Positions 1 to 13,049 of a DNA stretch of 64,000 nt are shown here, piece by piece. The notes under the pieces were generated by a model. It was not told where the DNA came from. It searched no databases and saw only the letters and a list, made by a program, of their open reading frames with translations. Source of the DNA: Oxyura jamaicensis (lineage: Eukaryota > Chordata > Aves > Anseriformes > Anatidae); NCBI RefSeq assembly GCF_011077185.1, contig NC_048897.1:14433232-14497231 (forward strand), read 5' to 3'. The position numbers and the translations under genes are program-made. The stretch's first letter is position 1. Each line of letters opens with the position of its first letter.

Positions 1-3000
1 AAGTAGTTCTGTGCTCTGTTTTAAAACTTAATGTTTTCTTGACTTATATCATAACCCCATAATTGAAAGTGTGTAATGATTCTTAGAAATGGGTGGTCCA
101 TTCCTGTTAGATAGCCAATGTGCTGGTGTCATAAATGGCCATTTTATAGATGGATAATGTACTATAGTCATAACTCTTTATTGCTGATGGTTATTGCACT
201 AGATCATGACCCTTGGATATTGGGAGTCAGTTTTTAATATCACAACCATTTACAAAGGTTAATGGACTAGGTTTTGCAGTTTTTGACCTTTTGATGTTGA
301 GGGTTAGGAGGTTGCATTTGTGCACTAAACAGCCAGAAAATATCTGTTTATTTATCTTAGCTATAATAGACATAGCTAGTGCTTCTAATCAAGAATCTGA
401 GAGCAATGTGACTTGCCAGAATTAAAGTTACTGGAGCTGCATCTTCTGAGGTACACTTAGTATGAGATTTTCAATTTTTATGAATGAGAAAGTCAAAGTT
501 GATTAACATTCAACATCTCTTTTGTTTCATTTACATAAAAACAGTTGAAATTCAGTTATGTTATTCAGAAAATATTTGGAACCAATGCTACTCAGTATGG
601 AATTGTTTTGAGGATCATGATCAGGTTTATGGTTGGTTAGGTTACCTATGCAAGGCTTGCTCACATAACATATAATAATCTAAAATAGTCACAGACGGCT
701 AATCACAAAAGTAAGTTTTCTAGTATGTGTGTGTGAACTTTTCAGCTTGAGGAGCCATTTTCCTGTGCTATACAATGTTTGCAAGATGAGGCAGCTATTT
801 TAGTGGTTCTCCAACAACAAAACAAACATCACATCTGCAGTACCAAGAATAGGATGGACTACAAAGTTTAAAAGTTAGAATTTAGCTTTTTTCCTTTTAG
901 AAGTTCAAGTCTGTTTGGTTAGCTAGAAAATAAAGAACAAAGAGTGAAGGAACGACAAAAATCTCAAAAAGAAAAGCAGGAGGATCCAGTAATTATTCTG
1001 AAGCCAATACCTCAAAGGATGAACTAATGTTAAATTTTGGAAATGTTAAAGGTCCCTGTTCATATTTAAACTAAACATACAGAAGTAAATTGTGATTTAA
1101 CTGTTTAAGGAGCCCATTTAATTAAATTTGTCTAAGAAAAAGGAGAAGGCAGTGAAGCTGTGGCAAAAATAAGTGAGAACACTGAACAGCAAACAGCAAA
1201 AGTAAAACAAGTTCTCTAAGTTCAAACGAAGCCTCATACTCTGACCAAGGTTTCTAAGCTGTCCTAGTCATCTTTTCATAAGTTAATTCAAAGAGCTAGA
1301 GACTTAGATATTTCTGACTTTTCTAGTCAGCACAACCTTCGCAGATTTCTGATCTTGTTTGTATTTTTTTGTTACTGTTTTGTTATTGTTGTTGTTTTTA
1401 ATTATTATTAATATTATTTCTTTAAAATTGTTTTGACTACAGGATCACTCAGAAAGGCTCATAGGAAATCTGCCCATCTTTAACCTGTGAGTATCTGTAA
1501 AGAGCCTCAACCGCACTGGCATTTTTATTCCTGTTTATTGTTACAGCTTTTACCCTCCCTTCCCCCTTTTCTTTACTGCCTCTTCCTTGCTACCACGGTA
1601 GTGTGGGTGGGAGTGCTGCATTTTGTTTTCTGAGCCCGTGTAGCTGAATGATCCCAATATAATCAAACTACACTTTTATAGTGTCACTTTATACCATGCA
1701 GCCCAGGGTGATAACAGAATAATAAAATTAGCAGCTCAGATAATGATGAGCAAGGCAGGTCAAACAAATAATCTTTTAGGCCTGGAATTGAAACTGGAAT
1801 GGTATCAGAGTTGCAAACAGCCAGAGGCAGTGATGAGAGAGATGATACAGTACTTAACCAAGCCCCAAGCATAGATATTTGGGGAGTGTTTTGGATGCAC
1901 TGAAGGTGTGATCATGGATGATGCTGAGTGCTTCCTGCAGGCCAAAAGAAAGTCAAAGTGAATGGAACACAGCTAAAATAGTGGTACTGACAAGTAATCA
2001 GCATCTGAAAGAATTGAGCTCTAATGCCCAACCTGAATTTTTATTTGCAATCTATATTGTGTTTTTGAGGTACCTAGGGGCAAGAGTATTTCTACTCTAC
2101 CTCATCTGTAGTTGATTATCTCATTTTACCTTCAGCTTGACTCCATTTACAATGAAAAAAAATGTATCAGTTAACCAAACATTGCTGATGTGATGAAGTA
2201 CTTATGTGGATTTCTTTAAAAGACTGTTTTGGGAGGTAAAATCCAACAGTGCATTTGCAGCTTGAGATCATGGAAATTTCCCATTTTTCAATCAGATAGT
2301 TTACAAATCTCTCAAAGCATAAGATGAAATATTTCTTACATTATGAGGATCTAATCCCAGTGTATCAGGAATCTGCCCTCTAGAAGTGTGGGGGATTCTT
2401 TAAGATTTACAGTGGTTAGGTACAAGTGCTTTTCGCTTATCAAATGGGTGACAGGCAGATCGATTAACTATGGTATATAGTACTTAAAGTGATGAAGAAA
2501 GACATTGGATGGTCAAATGATTAATGTTAAGCTATCCATTCTGATGTTCAAAATCCTAATTGTGTTTCGCTTTGATCTCCACCATCTTTGCTACCAATAT
2601 AATTGCAGGATCTCATGTAAATGAAATGGATAAAAAAAAAAAAAAAGAGAGACAAATCATTATGTCCAGTTTTTCCTCAGAAAACTCAATTTTATGCACA
2701 CATAGAGAACACTTAAAATCATCATTCTTCTGGCTTTGTAAAGTATGCTCTTAAGAGATAATAACACTTCATTGCTTAAAGTTATGCATTTGTATTTCTT
2801 TCCATTTTCTATCCTTCCCTTTCTTGTCCATTGCTTACTCTTTTGTTTGTACAATGCTCTTTTATCCCGAGCAATATAACATTTTAGTTCTTGTAATAAA
2901 TGCCTTCATGTGAGGCAGTTCAGCTAAGAGAATGTTATTAGACTGTGCTCTCAGGCAGTGCACCTTCACACGATCAATACAAATCTGAGGCTCTGTTCAT

Positions 3001-3780
3001 TCCCTCTTTGCTTAAATTCCCTGCAAATGTGCAAGGGAAGCAGCAGAGGGTGTCATCAATCATGGGCTACTCTGACATATGCTGAAACCTGACCAATGCT
3101 GAGATGTTTTAATAAGGCATCCATTAAAACCCTCAAATAAATTGCAATTCGAAAACAGAACATAATACCAGCCAAGTTTTCCTCATCCATCTTGTGGCAT
3201 GTCATGTAATGTAATTGCACTGTTAATTTATCCAAGAACTTTCTCTGTACATGGTTTCATTGGTGTTGCTTAATTTCCCTGCAGAGTACTTGTGTGTGTT
3301 TGCGTGCGTGGAGGTGGGCAGATGCATGTGTTGTACATATATGTATATATATCTGTTTCTGCTTTAGGGGCAAATTAATGGTTCTGTTTAGCATGGCATT
3401 AGTGAGAGGAACAATCAAGGATTTGAAATGTTTGACATTTTGTCAATGGCTTCTGAGCTTTCTGATATTTCCTAACCAGTTTTGCCTGGAGCAGGCCCCC
3501 CTTTCCCTCCCTTCCCAGCTTGCCATTGGTTTATGCCCCTCAAGAGTGGGATCACTCAGAGCGCCTGTGGATCCCATCAATAAATATTGACAAAAGGGTT
3601 GAGGGACCATTTAAGATCACAAAGCAGTGGCAGTCAAAACAAGACAAGGCTGATTTCTGTTCCTGTGCTTAGGAGGCATGCATGAAGTTTTGACAAGGGT
3701 AAGGAAAGTGAGAAGGTGTAAATCAATAGGAGAGAAGGAAAAAAAAAATGCTTCTGTAAAATAATGTTAAAGCAATTGCA

Positions 3781-3781
<1 letters not shown>

Positions 3782-3809
<28 letters not shown>
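3782..3809. repeat. T28 homopolymer
   Basis: This is an uninterrupted run of 28 T. It is one of four A/T runs in the window that are exactly 28 long. No retroposon body can be recognised next to it, and CR1 elements do not end in poly-A, so it is not an obvious retroposon tail. Confidence 0.9.
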
Positions 3810-3814
<5 letters not shown>

Positions 3815-3975
3815 AACTGCTGGGTGGGAAGATACAGGCAGCAGCTTATATAAATTTCTTTGTCTCCCATGCATATATCTAAATGATATTCCCTCATGTA
3901 TAGTCACATCAGCAGTTTCTTCACTTTTACTTATTTTTCTGTTTTTCTTAATCTTTTATTTCTTTTTGGTGTGGA

Positions 3976-4004
3976 AAATAATAATAATAATAATAATAGT
4001 AATA
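3976..4004. repeat. (AAT)n microsatellite
   Basis: A trinucleotide AAT tract of about nine units, with one interruption (AGT) near its right end. Confidence 0.85.
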
Positions 4005-4580
4005 AAACACATTAAGAAGCATAAACCACATCTGCCATGCACATCCACTTTAAATCTGATCTTCCATTTTAGTTTTAATGCCAGTTATTATATATTATGA
4101 TTTTGTTTATTTCAATCAGACAGTTTCCATTTTGGAATCAATAACTGCTATAAATAAATAAATAAGGCTTTAGATTTTTTCTGTATGCTTAAATAAAAAC
4201 CAAACATCAAATATTCATAAATAGCTTTTCAAACTAAATAAAACAGGATAATTAAATTTAACTTCTACAGTTTGGTACCATCTAGGACAATGCACCCCAT
4301 TTCTAAAGAACTAGTCCTAAAACCATTTTTTACTTCACTGACTTCAGTTATATTGCAGACATATGTGGACACATTTTGTCCAGGGATAGAATTAAAGACC
4401 TGTGTTTCTGAGACACTGAGCACCTCAGTTTCTGAATGTCACAGGAACTATAAGGATCAGTACTGATTATAATAACATCCCAAATGTGCAGTACAAGATT
4501 ACTGCATACATAATGGATATCCCAGTCATTATAGTGTCAGCATCTTAAATCTTTAAGGAAGTACCTTAAAAATCATTAGG

Positions 4581-4643
4581 AAAAAAAATAAAATAAAATA
4601 AAATAAAATAAAATAAAATAAAATAAAATAAAATAAAATAAAA
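4581..4643. repeat. (AAAAT)n microsatellite
   Basis: About eleven perfect copies of the pentamer AAAAT (4585-4640), led by a short A-run. The tract is pure, so it is probably length-variable. No recognisable retroelement is attached to either side. Confidence 0.93.
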
Positions 4644-5310
4644 GCTTAAGTTTTAATTTTTCAAGAACTTGATTCTGTTGTTTTTTTTTTTTAAAAACCA
4701 GAGTTCAGACATCAAACTGTAACATTTTTAACAAAAGGTGTAGGCAATAGCAGTGCCACAAAGGCTTCTTTCCATGCTGACATTCAAACAACTGAACAAT
4801 ATGTTATGCCCAGAGCATAAATTAATATTGGCTTCAGCCACAATCTCTCCCACAGCCAACATTCAGAAAATTGTGAATATACCTGTAGAAAAATAAATGT
4901 ACCTAGTTTTTCACTTTTTTTTTTTTTCATAAAATTATTGTAAGCGTACATTCAAATTAAGCAAACTAATTTTCAGAAGATTTTCTCTCATGTAAAGGAC
5001 AGTTTTATTTCTTTGTTTCTGTTTAATCAACCTGAAGATCAACATTGCAATTATGTGAAGGATTTGGTAGGGTACTAGATCAATTATGCAGTAATTATCC
5101 TTGAACTGCTCCAGTTTTTATATCAAAATAATGCAACTGTAATCATCTTGAGTAATAATTACTTCACTTATCTCTCTCAACATTTAATATTTCTATGACT
5201 TCAAATATTACAGATAAGACAAATTAATAGAGATCTATTAATAGTGACCTGTTTAGATGTGTAGGCATAAAACACCACCTTTGATATATATATGATTAAT
5301 AAAATATTAA

Positions 5311-5346
5311 TACACTAAGAACACTGATTTCAATGCTCTTAGTGTA
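5311..5346. repeat. Inverted repeat, 10-bp perfect arms
   Basis: The arms TACACTAAGA (5311-5320) and TCTTAGTGTA (5337-5346) are exact reverse complements separated by 16 bases. The pairing does not extend further in either direction. The TAGTGTA core reappears at 5504-5510 and 5582-5588, so this may belong to the same old repeat. Confidence 0.6.
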
Positions 5347-5474
5347 CTTTAAGGAAAAGAAACAAATATGAGTCTTAAAATGACATCAAAAACATTAAAT
5401 AGAAATGTGCTTCTTAAATATAATTAAACAAAGTTTATGTGTCTGTTTCACACACACTAGGCATGATTCTCACA

Positions 5475-5600
5475 TTCCCTAAGGACACTATATATCACTT
5501 TGCTAGTGTAAAGGGAGCATAAATCATATTTACACTTACTTCATGGTTGCTTTATACTGCCAGAGTCATGTAAAACAGTACTAGTGTAAATGGAGTTTGA
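5475..5600. repeat. Possible old interspersed repeat fragment
   Basis: A 15-base motif, CTAGTGTAAAGGGAG, occurs at 5503-5517 and again with one mismatch at 5581-5595, with the related inverse motif TTTACACTTA between them. Similar TTTACACTRGTGTAA-type wording is common in old amniote interspersed repeats. I cannot name a family, so this is inferred from style and internal repetition only. Confidence 0.3.
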
Positions 5601-5865
5601 AGTAAAAGGAAATGCAACAGAATTCTGTAAGCACAGGTGAGGTACAAAAGCCACACTAATGTATTTTTGGTACTGAACTACAGCCATTATGGAAATCAAT
5701 GGAAAGCCTATTTAGTTTCTTCCTTAGGAAACACTGGAACATTTAAAGGAAAAGGGCTTGACTGTGGAGTCCACTGTGGCCTGCCCCATTTAACCCTGGG
5801 ATGTTTTCAAAAGGGCTGATATGTTTTACTTTTTGATTTCCTTTCTCTGAGCTCTTTCTTGAACT

Positions 5866-6050
5866 GATTTATAATTCGTGCATCTATTGCTGCCTTCAGC
5901 AATGTGTTCCATAATTCAGCTACCCTTTGTGTAATTAAATTCTGCTTGAATTGCTTATAGGCTTATACTGCTTATAAGCTTCCTCCTTAATTTCAGTCTG
6001 TGATCTCTTGTTTCTGAGTTACTAAAATTGTACTAGATGTACGAGGAATA
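5866..6050 (-). mobile_element. Possible ancient CR1-like LINE fragment
   Basis: The wording of this stretch (an initial GCATCTATTGCTGC, then GTGTTCCATAATTCAGCTA, then TTTCAGTCTGTGATCTCTTG) follows, with many changes, the reverse complement of the C-terminal coding end of ORF2 in older CR1 families as I remember them. No open frame survives. Three copies of GCTTATA at 5953-5959, 5961-5967 and 5970-5976 are a local expansion. It could instead be another old LINE or chance resemblance. Confidence 0.4.
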
Positions 6051-8295
6051 ACATTGTTTGACTGCTGAAATACCTATGTCTGAATTCACTCTGAAGCTCA
6101 AATAGACGGTCAAAAAAAATCTCTCTAAACTTATATTTGAATTGAATATTTGATCCTTTGAATTTTCTAGTGTTGGTGTATTATGGCTGAAATCTATGGA
6201 GATAAAATTTGTGACACTATAAACAGTCCATTTAAAATAAGAGAAAAATTTAAACCCTGCTTTGGCCATGTTTCCCATATTTCCATAAGTATTCCTTAGT
6301 CCAAATGTAGATATGCCTGAATGTTTACAATTCCAATTTGTGCTGTTTATAACATGTTTTTTTTAAATGCTTTCCTAATGCTCTGATAGTTATGTGTCTC
6401 TTAAAGGAACAGACTTCTTTCTCCTCCTCATCCTCCTCCTCCCCCATTCACTTTGAAAACAATCCCAGGAAAATACACCAGTAAACCAACATGACCACAT
6501 GCAGTGATATTTTCAAGAAAACCTCAGGAGAAAACCATTTAAATTTCATAGCATAAATCTGAGCTCTTGGCCAGCCTTCCGTTTGCAAGTCGCCTGCACA
6601 ACTCTCATGCTAATTCTCTACCAAACCTCCAGTTTTATGAAAGCTATATTTTATCTGTTTGGTTATTTGCAGTCACATGAGAGTTGAAAAAGGAATATTA
6701 GCACCACTCACATTTTATAGTGGGAGTCACAGTACTTGGTTGACCCCTTTTTCAGGTCCTATTGAATTTTGTATACAAAGGAAATGAAAATGTTTTATAT
6801 TTAATACAGCAGCATGTAACAAGAGGTTTAGTTATTACACATAGTGCTGCAATTTTCTGCCTTTTGTTTCAGTTGCCTGAATTGAAATTTCAAAGCACAA
6901 TGTTTATGATTTTTATATCTTATGACTTCAGACGGGAACAAGGAATGCTACCAGACTTCTTTGAATGACTTCAAAATCAGAGAATACAAGCACTTTTGTG
7001 CACCTTGTGTCATTTGGCCCCAAACTTCAGTCAAAATACATTGGAGATACTCTTTCAGTGCGGTCTTTTTATTGTAGTGGTATTCACAAATAGATAAAAT
7101 AAGTAATCTTAAATAGTCCTTCTCCCTGCACCTATCTGTTGTTCTCCACCCACCCTAAGAGGAATCTTAGCTTTGGCTAATTCTCTCCCCTGAATCTTTT
7201 CATCTAATCTGTTGACCTGTATATATCTCCTGGTTACTACAAGCCTGCAAAAAAGTAATCTCTTAGTAACAGAATTATACCAGCTGTATAAATGAAGGCT
7301 AAATTCTACATCCTATGGCAAGCAAATAAAGCATATATTCTAATAAGGAATTTAAGAGGGATGCCACATAGTCAATGTTATGATATAATTTATATTTCTT
7401 ATAACCTCTTAATGTGAAATAAAAGAAAGCAAACATGGAATTTGAGCTCTGTGATTTAGGCCCGTGGTTTCAATGGGTCAGGATTTCACACAGAATATTT
7501 GACAGGCCAAATAACTGTCCAGCCTGGAATATATAGAAGGCTCAAGTAACTTTGGGGGAGAAAAAAGTAAATATATGTATTGGCCTATATATCTATAGTT
7601 CAAACCAATGCAGTGATGTATGCTGTAGTTATTTATTTCACCTTTAACTGAGAGAATAAAAAATCCTATCCCTGGGCATTTCATACAAAATATATTCATC
7701 CAAACAATCTCATATAGGAAATGTTTAGATTCTTGGCTAGATTATTATTCTACTGATGAATGAAGATTAGAATTTAGAAGAGGCTAAAATACAGACCAAA
7801 GCCAAATACATGGTCAAGAGGACACTGAAGGCAAAATGGTAAAGCTAAAACAAAGCACAGCTGAAAGAAACTTCACTGCTTCTTGCAGATGCTATGGCTA
7901 TATGGAGGCATCCCTAATTTAATTCCCACAGTTTAACTGAAGAAGCCCCACAGACCCAACTATTTCCCTGACCATGGGACCACATACCACAGCACTGGTG
8001 CTACCTGTGTGAATGTTTCCAATATCTTGTTCATCCCAATGAATGCAATCCTTATTTATACACTTATTCACATCAGTTATGGACTCATGACCACGCTCCC
8101 TGTCTCACCCACTCCAAGATCTGCAGCCTTAGATCTTTTTGATGGGATTCATGATGAAATGACCAAATGCTTCTGACATTTAGGAATGTCTTTTCTAATG
8201 GAGATTGCAATGAAAGCTTGAAGACAGGCTTAGACTCCACATCTCAGTGTTTTGAGGGGATTGGAATCTGTAGTTTTGTTTCAGACCCATTTGAG

Positions 8296-8360
8296 GGAAT
8301 TAATATATATTTTAATATGTATATATATATTTAATACATATATTAACATATATATATATA
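8296..8360. repeat. AT-alternating low-complexity block
   Basis: About 65 bases made almost only of A and T, with several TATATATA runs and imperfect self-complementarity (TTAATATGTAT on the left, ATACATATATTAA on the right). It could extrude as a cruciform, but such blocks are common in AT-rich genomes. Confidence 0.8.
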
Positions 8361-11103
8361 GTTGGTGCATTTTGTTGTTGTCATCATTGTTACTTTCTTT
8401 TGCAGTCTCTCAGATTACGGCATTGCCACCAGAAGGAAACAGAATTTTTTGGTGATCGACATTATTCCTAAGAAGTTCATAAACTTCCATTGTATTGTAA
8501 TAGAATCTACAAGACAATGTAAGGATTTTTAGAATTTTAGAATAATGTTTGAAAGTCTCACTGAATCTATTTCCTCAGTGCTCTGTAGAAAAAAGGCAGA
8601 GGTGATGTAGATGTTGAAGAACTATTTACTTCCAGTAAGGGCTGAAGATTTCACCTTTCTGCCCGTAATATCTTGTGTAAATAAGAGCAATCCACTGTTG
8701 AATATTTTCTTGTGAACTTTCTGCTGATGGAACTACTTCCAACATGCACTGCTGAAGTTTCTGACAGTCAAGAACTGAGGCATAGGTAATATGAGCTTTA
8801 AAAAAAAAAAAAAATGGGAAGGGAGGGAATACACTGAACTTTTAGGAAGAAAGAAGGAAGAAAACATTTCCTGGAAAGTTGAGGTGATAAGGTAGTAGAA
8901 TATTTCCCTCATCTATCTCTCATTTGTGGTGTGCTAAGCTGTCCAAGCAGACCTGCCCATCTATTTCACTACCATGTATGATAAAAATATGTGCAGCACA
9001 GCTGGACTGCTTTTCAATGGCAATGCCCATCCTGTAGCATAAAGATAGGATTAAAAAGGATCATAAAATGTAAATATGAACCTATGTGAGCAGTATATCA
9101 GGTATGTAGCAGAGTATTTACTTCAGATGATCATTCAGAATGTGAAAATACAGAAAACACATAGGGACTTAAGTCTATTAGAGCTGAAATAAGGCTGATT
9201 TTCAGGCCTCTTTTCCTATTGTCTAGCAAATCTGAATTCTGATGTTCCATAGTGGTTTCTGTCACTTACCTTTTTCTTACACCTTTCAATATGGAGTACA
9301 TCTGCAATATCTGCTCAAGATACTGGAGAAGCTGAGTGCAGCTGACTCACTAGGGAATATCTAAACTCCAACTATGTTGCACTGCCTTCTCGGTCAACAA
9401 CATTCACTATTGTTGCAGATATATGGCAAAGTGAAAACTGCTTATTCTCAAAGATTTTAATTAGAAGATATATTATTTTTCTACTGTAATTTCTCATATA
9501 AAACAGTATCTCTCATATAATGCACAGTAATTTCTTCATCAAATTTAACATTTATTTTCAAAACCTTTGGAAAGGTATTCAACCTTAATACAAAAGCTGC
9601 ACAAAATCATGTGCATCATTGAGTATCCACCTGAGTGAGATATTCACTGTTATTACTGGAGATGTATTTTGCCTTCAAATGTTCCATATCTGTTGACACA
9701 ACATTGGGTAAGCTTAGTTCTTTATGAAATTGTCAGTATATTTTTTCTATACAACATACAAGTGACATTAAATTTCTAAAATAATGAAACAGTAGAAAAA
9801 CATACATATATTTTTCTTCCAGTTCATGTAAGCGAGTGGAAAAAAAAGAGGAGGTATCTATCTGCTAAAAGCTAGTATGTTCTTAAAATTCTGAGACTTG
9901 AAAATAGAATTTAGACAGTGTACTCAAAATAAATCAGTGTCTCTGATTATATCAAGTATACCAAGGAAACAGACATAAATATTTTGTCTGACACAACAGT
10001 GACAATTTGGAAACATATTAAGGAAAATAGAGATCACTTGTCCTAAAGGTTTCTGGATTTGCTGTAAACCTCATGTGCTGATAGAAAAAGAAAATACAAG
10101 TACACTCAGATAAAACAAAACTTGTGAAGGAGATAGGCTTTAAACAGAGGACATTTTTCTTTAAATTGTTGAGAAAAATCTTGTGCCAAAAATAGGAACC
10201 TTGTTTCCAATGAAAAGTAATGCAGTTAATTCAAAACCTTAGAATTATTTTAAGCTATGATAAGGAGGCACTTAGAGTTGCAGTAAAATTTTGGTAAATA
10301 TTAGGGGCAGGATCAAAAGCTTTCTGAAGTTAAAGAGTAAGTTTACATTTATGTGGGTTTGGTGTAATGTATAAATATTTTGGTGGTTCAATAATATTTC
10401 ACTTAATTTTGCCAAATTGTCCTGAAGCAATCTTAAAAAATAATTTATTTAATTTGTACTGTTTATAGAAATGACAGAGTAAAAACACAAATGCATTCAA
10501 AAATTTGGGTGATTTTAAAATATGTGATTAATTTCCTTCCAGTGGGTTACTCGGCCCTATGGAGAAAAGAAAATAATAGTGTCATGAAAAAGCAGTAATA
10601 TGACTCCTCTCTGAGAATTATATGAAGTAGGCTTCCCTGGATTTATTAAACCTTTTGCATATAGAAAGGCACATTAGAATTTCTTGTGTCCTTTGTCTCC
10701 TTCTGTTAGGCTAGTTTTGAATGAACAACCCAGAAGACAGGTGGGTATTCTGGTGAGAATAATTTCCAGTGGCACTGAATACCCACATCCAGTGATACAT
10801 AAGCAAATATATGAAAAACTATAAAGTAAAAGTAAGTGTGTGTTAGAAGAAAACATTCTTGATTTGCAAAGCATACTTTCTGGATTCAGTATAACCTGAG
10901 TAGAACAATTCTTTTTTTATTTATTTTTATTTATATATATATATTTCAGTATATTTCATAAACTATTAGACATATTCAATTCTAAGTTTCTTAGAATTCT
11001 ATTTTTCCTAGTATAAATCAGACTATAACTGCTGGTTGAGTTAAATTGTATCATTTAAATATATATATAAACCTTGATCTTCACCTTATGTCCTGGAGAA
11101 CAC

Positions 11104-11128
11104 TTTTTTTTTTTTTTTTTTTTTTTTT
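11104..11128. repeat. T25 homopolymer
   Basis: An uninterrupted run of 25 T in otherwise ordinary AT-rich DNA. No adjoining retroposon body is recognisable. Confidence 0.9.
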
Positions 11129-12116
11129 ACCTTTTCACAGTTGCACATTTTATCACCTTTACTATTCATATTTAATAAATAACTTTCAGAATTCATAAGG
11201 CCTGTATTAGGCCAAAATAGGAAGAGAAAGATACATGTTTACCTTAGCACAGTTTGCATCTGAATAGGGAATAAAGACAGACAAAAAGTCATGGAAAAGG
11301 CCTTTTCAGCTCTCAGTGTTATCCTGGAAATTCTGGAATAGTTCACTTTGTTAAAAGATATCGTATCTACCATAAATATAAAGAATAAGTCAGCCTTTGA
11401 CGATTCAAATTATTGTCAAATTTCCTGAATTTTACTTCAGCCACTCTCCTACCTCATTTAAGTATAAGTAAAACAAACTGTTGGTTTTTATTGGGCATGA
11501 AGGCCCTGTATTGTACTTTTTTCCAAAGGCGACTGAAGCTTCTTATTCTCTCTAAAACATTGCTGAAAAAAGGATAGAGAGGAATACCCTGTATTACTCT
11601 GTATGTGGAGTACCTTTTTTGCTTTTCACTCATATCTGTTTAATTTGTTTATGGTGACACTCATCAAACGATTTATGTATTGCAAGATACTTGGATGCCA
11701 ACGTGACATGAGAGCAATACATCTATAAAAGAGAGTTCTTGAGCAGTCTAAGATAAAAGATAATGTTATTCTGTGAAATGACACTTTAAAAAATCTTATT
11801 TGTGAATTGAGAGAGAAGATTAAGGATGTGATTCTGTTATGGAGACAGGTTTGTAAGCCAAGTTCTCTACATCATGTAACCAAAAACTGTGATTCTAAAC
11901 TGAATTGAGAAGCTCAGTAGCAATCTTGCATATGAGAAACTCTAAAAGTTCAGTCTCAAAATGTGATGATAATCATGCAGTTCTCTCTTACTGAATGAAT
12001 TTGCACATTACATGAATTCATTAATATTTGTAGAACTGGAGCCTTGCAGATGACGAGGGTGTTGTGCACTAAGCATGATGTACATGGAGGAGGAAGACAG
12101 TCCTTGGCCCAAAAGG

Positions 12117-12122
<6 letters not shown>

Positions 12123-12150
<28 letters not shown>

Positions 12151-12166
12151 CCTGTGTGTGTGTGTG
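12123..12166. repeat. T28 homopolymer plus short (TG)n
   Basis: A run of 28 T (12123-12150) is followed after CC by seven TG units (12153-12166). The short open frames that cross it on both strands are products of the low-complexity sequence, not genes. Confidence 0.9.
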
Positions 12167-12464
12167 AAGAAACAGATTGTGTACATACACCCCAGCAGAA
12201 GAGTTCACAAAACCCATGGCAGATACTTCCGGTTGTCATAAACTGTGCCCAAAACAGCAGTCTAATGCATATGAAGTTTGTTCTTAAATTCAGAAGTCAC
12301 TGGAATAATCTTCAGATGTATATCCCATACAGAAATATTACATTATAATAATATCTTAAACTCAGGAAAAAAAAAAAAAAAAGGTTTTATAGTAGAATTA
12401 GTGTAAAATTTACAATATAAATACGAGGTAGCAAAAGACCTAGGAATGTTATTTTTCATGTGCT

Positions 12465-12490
12465 CCCTCCACCCCAACCCCACCCCACCC
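12465..12490 (-). other. G-quadruplex-capable tract (G-rich on minus strand)
   Basis: The plus strand carries five C-runs of three or four bases at 12465-12467, 12472-12475, 12478-12481, 12483-12486 and 12488-12490, with spacers of 1 to 4 bases. The minus strand therefore meets the usual G3+N1-7 four-run rule with a run to spare. Folding is inferred, not shown. Confidence 0.7.
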
Positions 12491-12747
12491 TCAGTAAATG
12501 TATTTTTCAATAGAAAATCTACTTTTAGTAGTTGAGGTCACACATAAGTAAACACATCCTAAAAGTTAGCACCTACCATGCTTTAGAAATAAGGTAGAAA
12601 TTTCAAGTGGCATAGAATATAGATAAATAATTAAATAAGCAGACTGTTGAATGTAGTTCAAGCAAACTGATTCCAAGGAAACTTGTTTTACAACCGTTTG
12701 AGGAATTCTTTTCTCATTTTAAAAATTTCCATAGAAACTGTAATATG

Positions 12748-12817
12748 TCTAACTAAAGGGAAGTCTAACTAAAGTCTAAAAGTTAGTCTAAAGTCTAACT
12801 GGGAAGTCTAACTAAAT
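12748..12817. repeat. Degenerate short tandem repeat (AGTCTAACTAAA-type)
   Basis: Repeated AGTCTAAC/TCTAAAGT words fill about 70 bases. The 16-mer GGGAAGTCTAACTAAA occurs exactly twice, at 12758-12773 and 12801-12816, a spacing of 43 bases. It looks like local slippage and rearrangement rather than an inserted element. Confidence 0.8.
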
Positions 12818-13049
12818 AATCTTAGATATGAGCTAGAATAAGAAGTGATGCAATTTAGTTCAATTTTCACATTAAAAATTGCAAGAAAAACTCCAATTAC
12901 ATTGAAAAGATATTCTTAAAAGTCCTGAAACTTATTGGACTAATACATCTAGATATTTTCTTCCAGGCTTCTGAATTGATTCAGTTCAGGGAAATGCAGT
13001 ACAGTTAGCATTCAACTTTAATTGCAATGAGGTGACAACATACTGGGTA

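Larger units (their letters stand above)
1..4580. other. Anonymous AT-rich DNA, no gene seen
   Basis: No supportable gene. The open frames here are all under about 100 codons, have no recognisable domain and overlap frames on the other strand. Low-complexity patches include TTG/TTA-rich DNA near 1371-1423, an A-run at 2632-2646, a T28 run at 3782-3809 and an (AAT)n tract at 3976-4004. The part from about 2930 to 3290 is more complex in sequence than its surroundings and has no simple repeats; it is discussed as a possible conserved non-coding element. The whole stretch fits intergenic or intronic vertebrate DNA. Confidence 0.6.
6051..12120. other. Anonymous AT-rich DNA, no gene seen
   Basis: No gene, RNA or recognisable mobile element. 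Simple-sequence patches include (TCC)n at 6421-6445, an AT-alternating block at 8296-8360 and a T25 run at 11104-11128. Open frames are short and have no recognisable domain. Confidence 0.55.
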
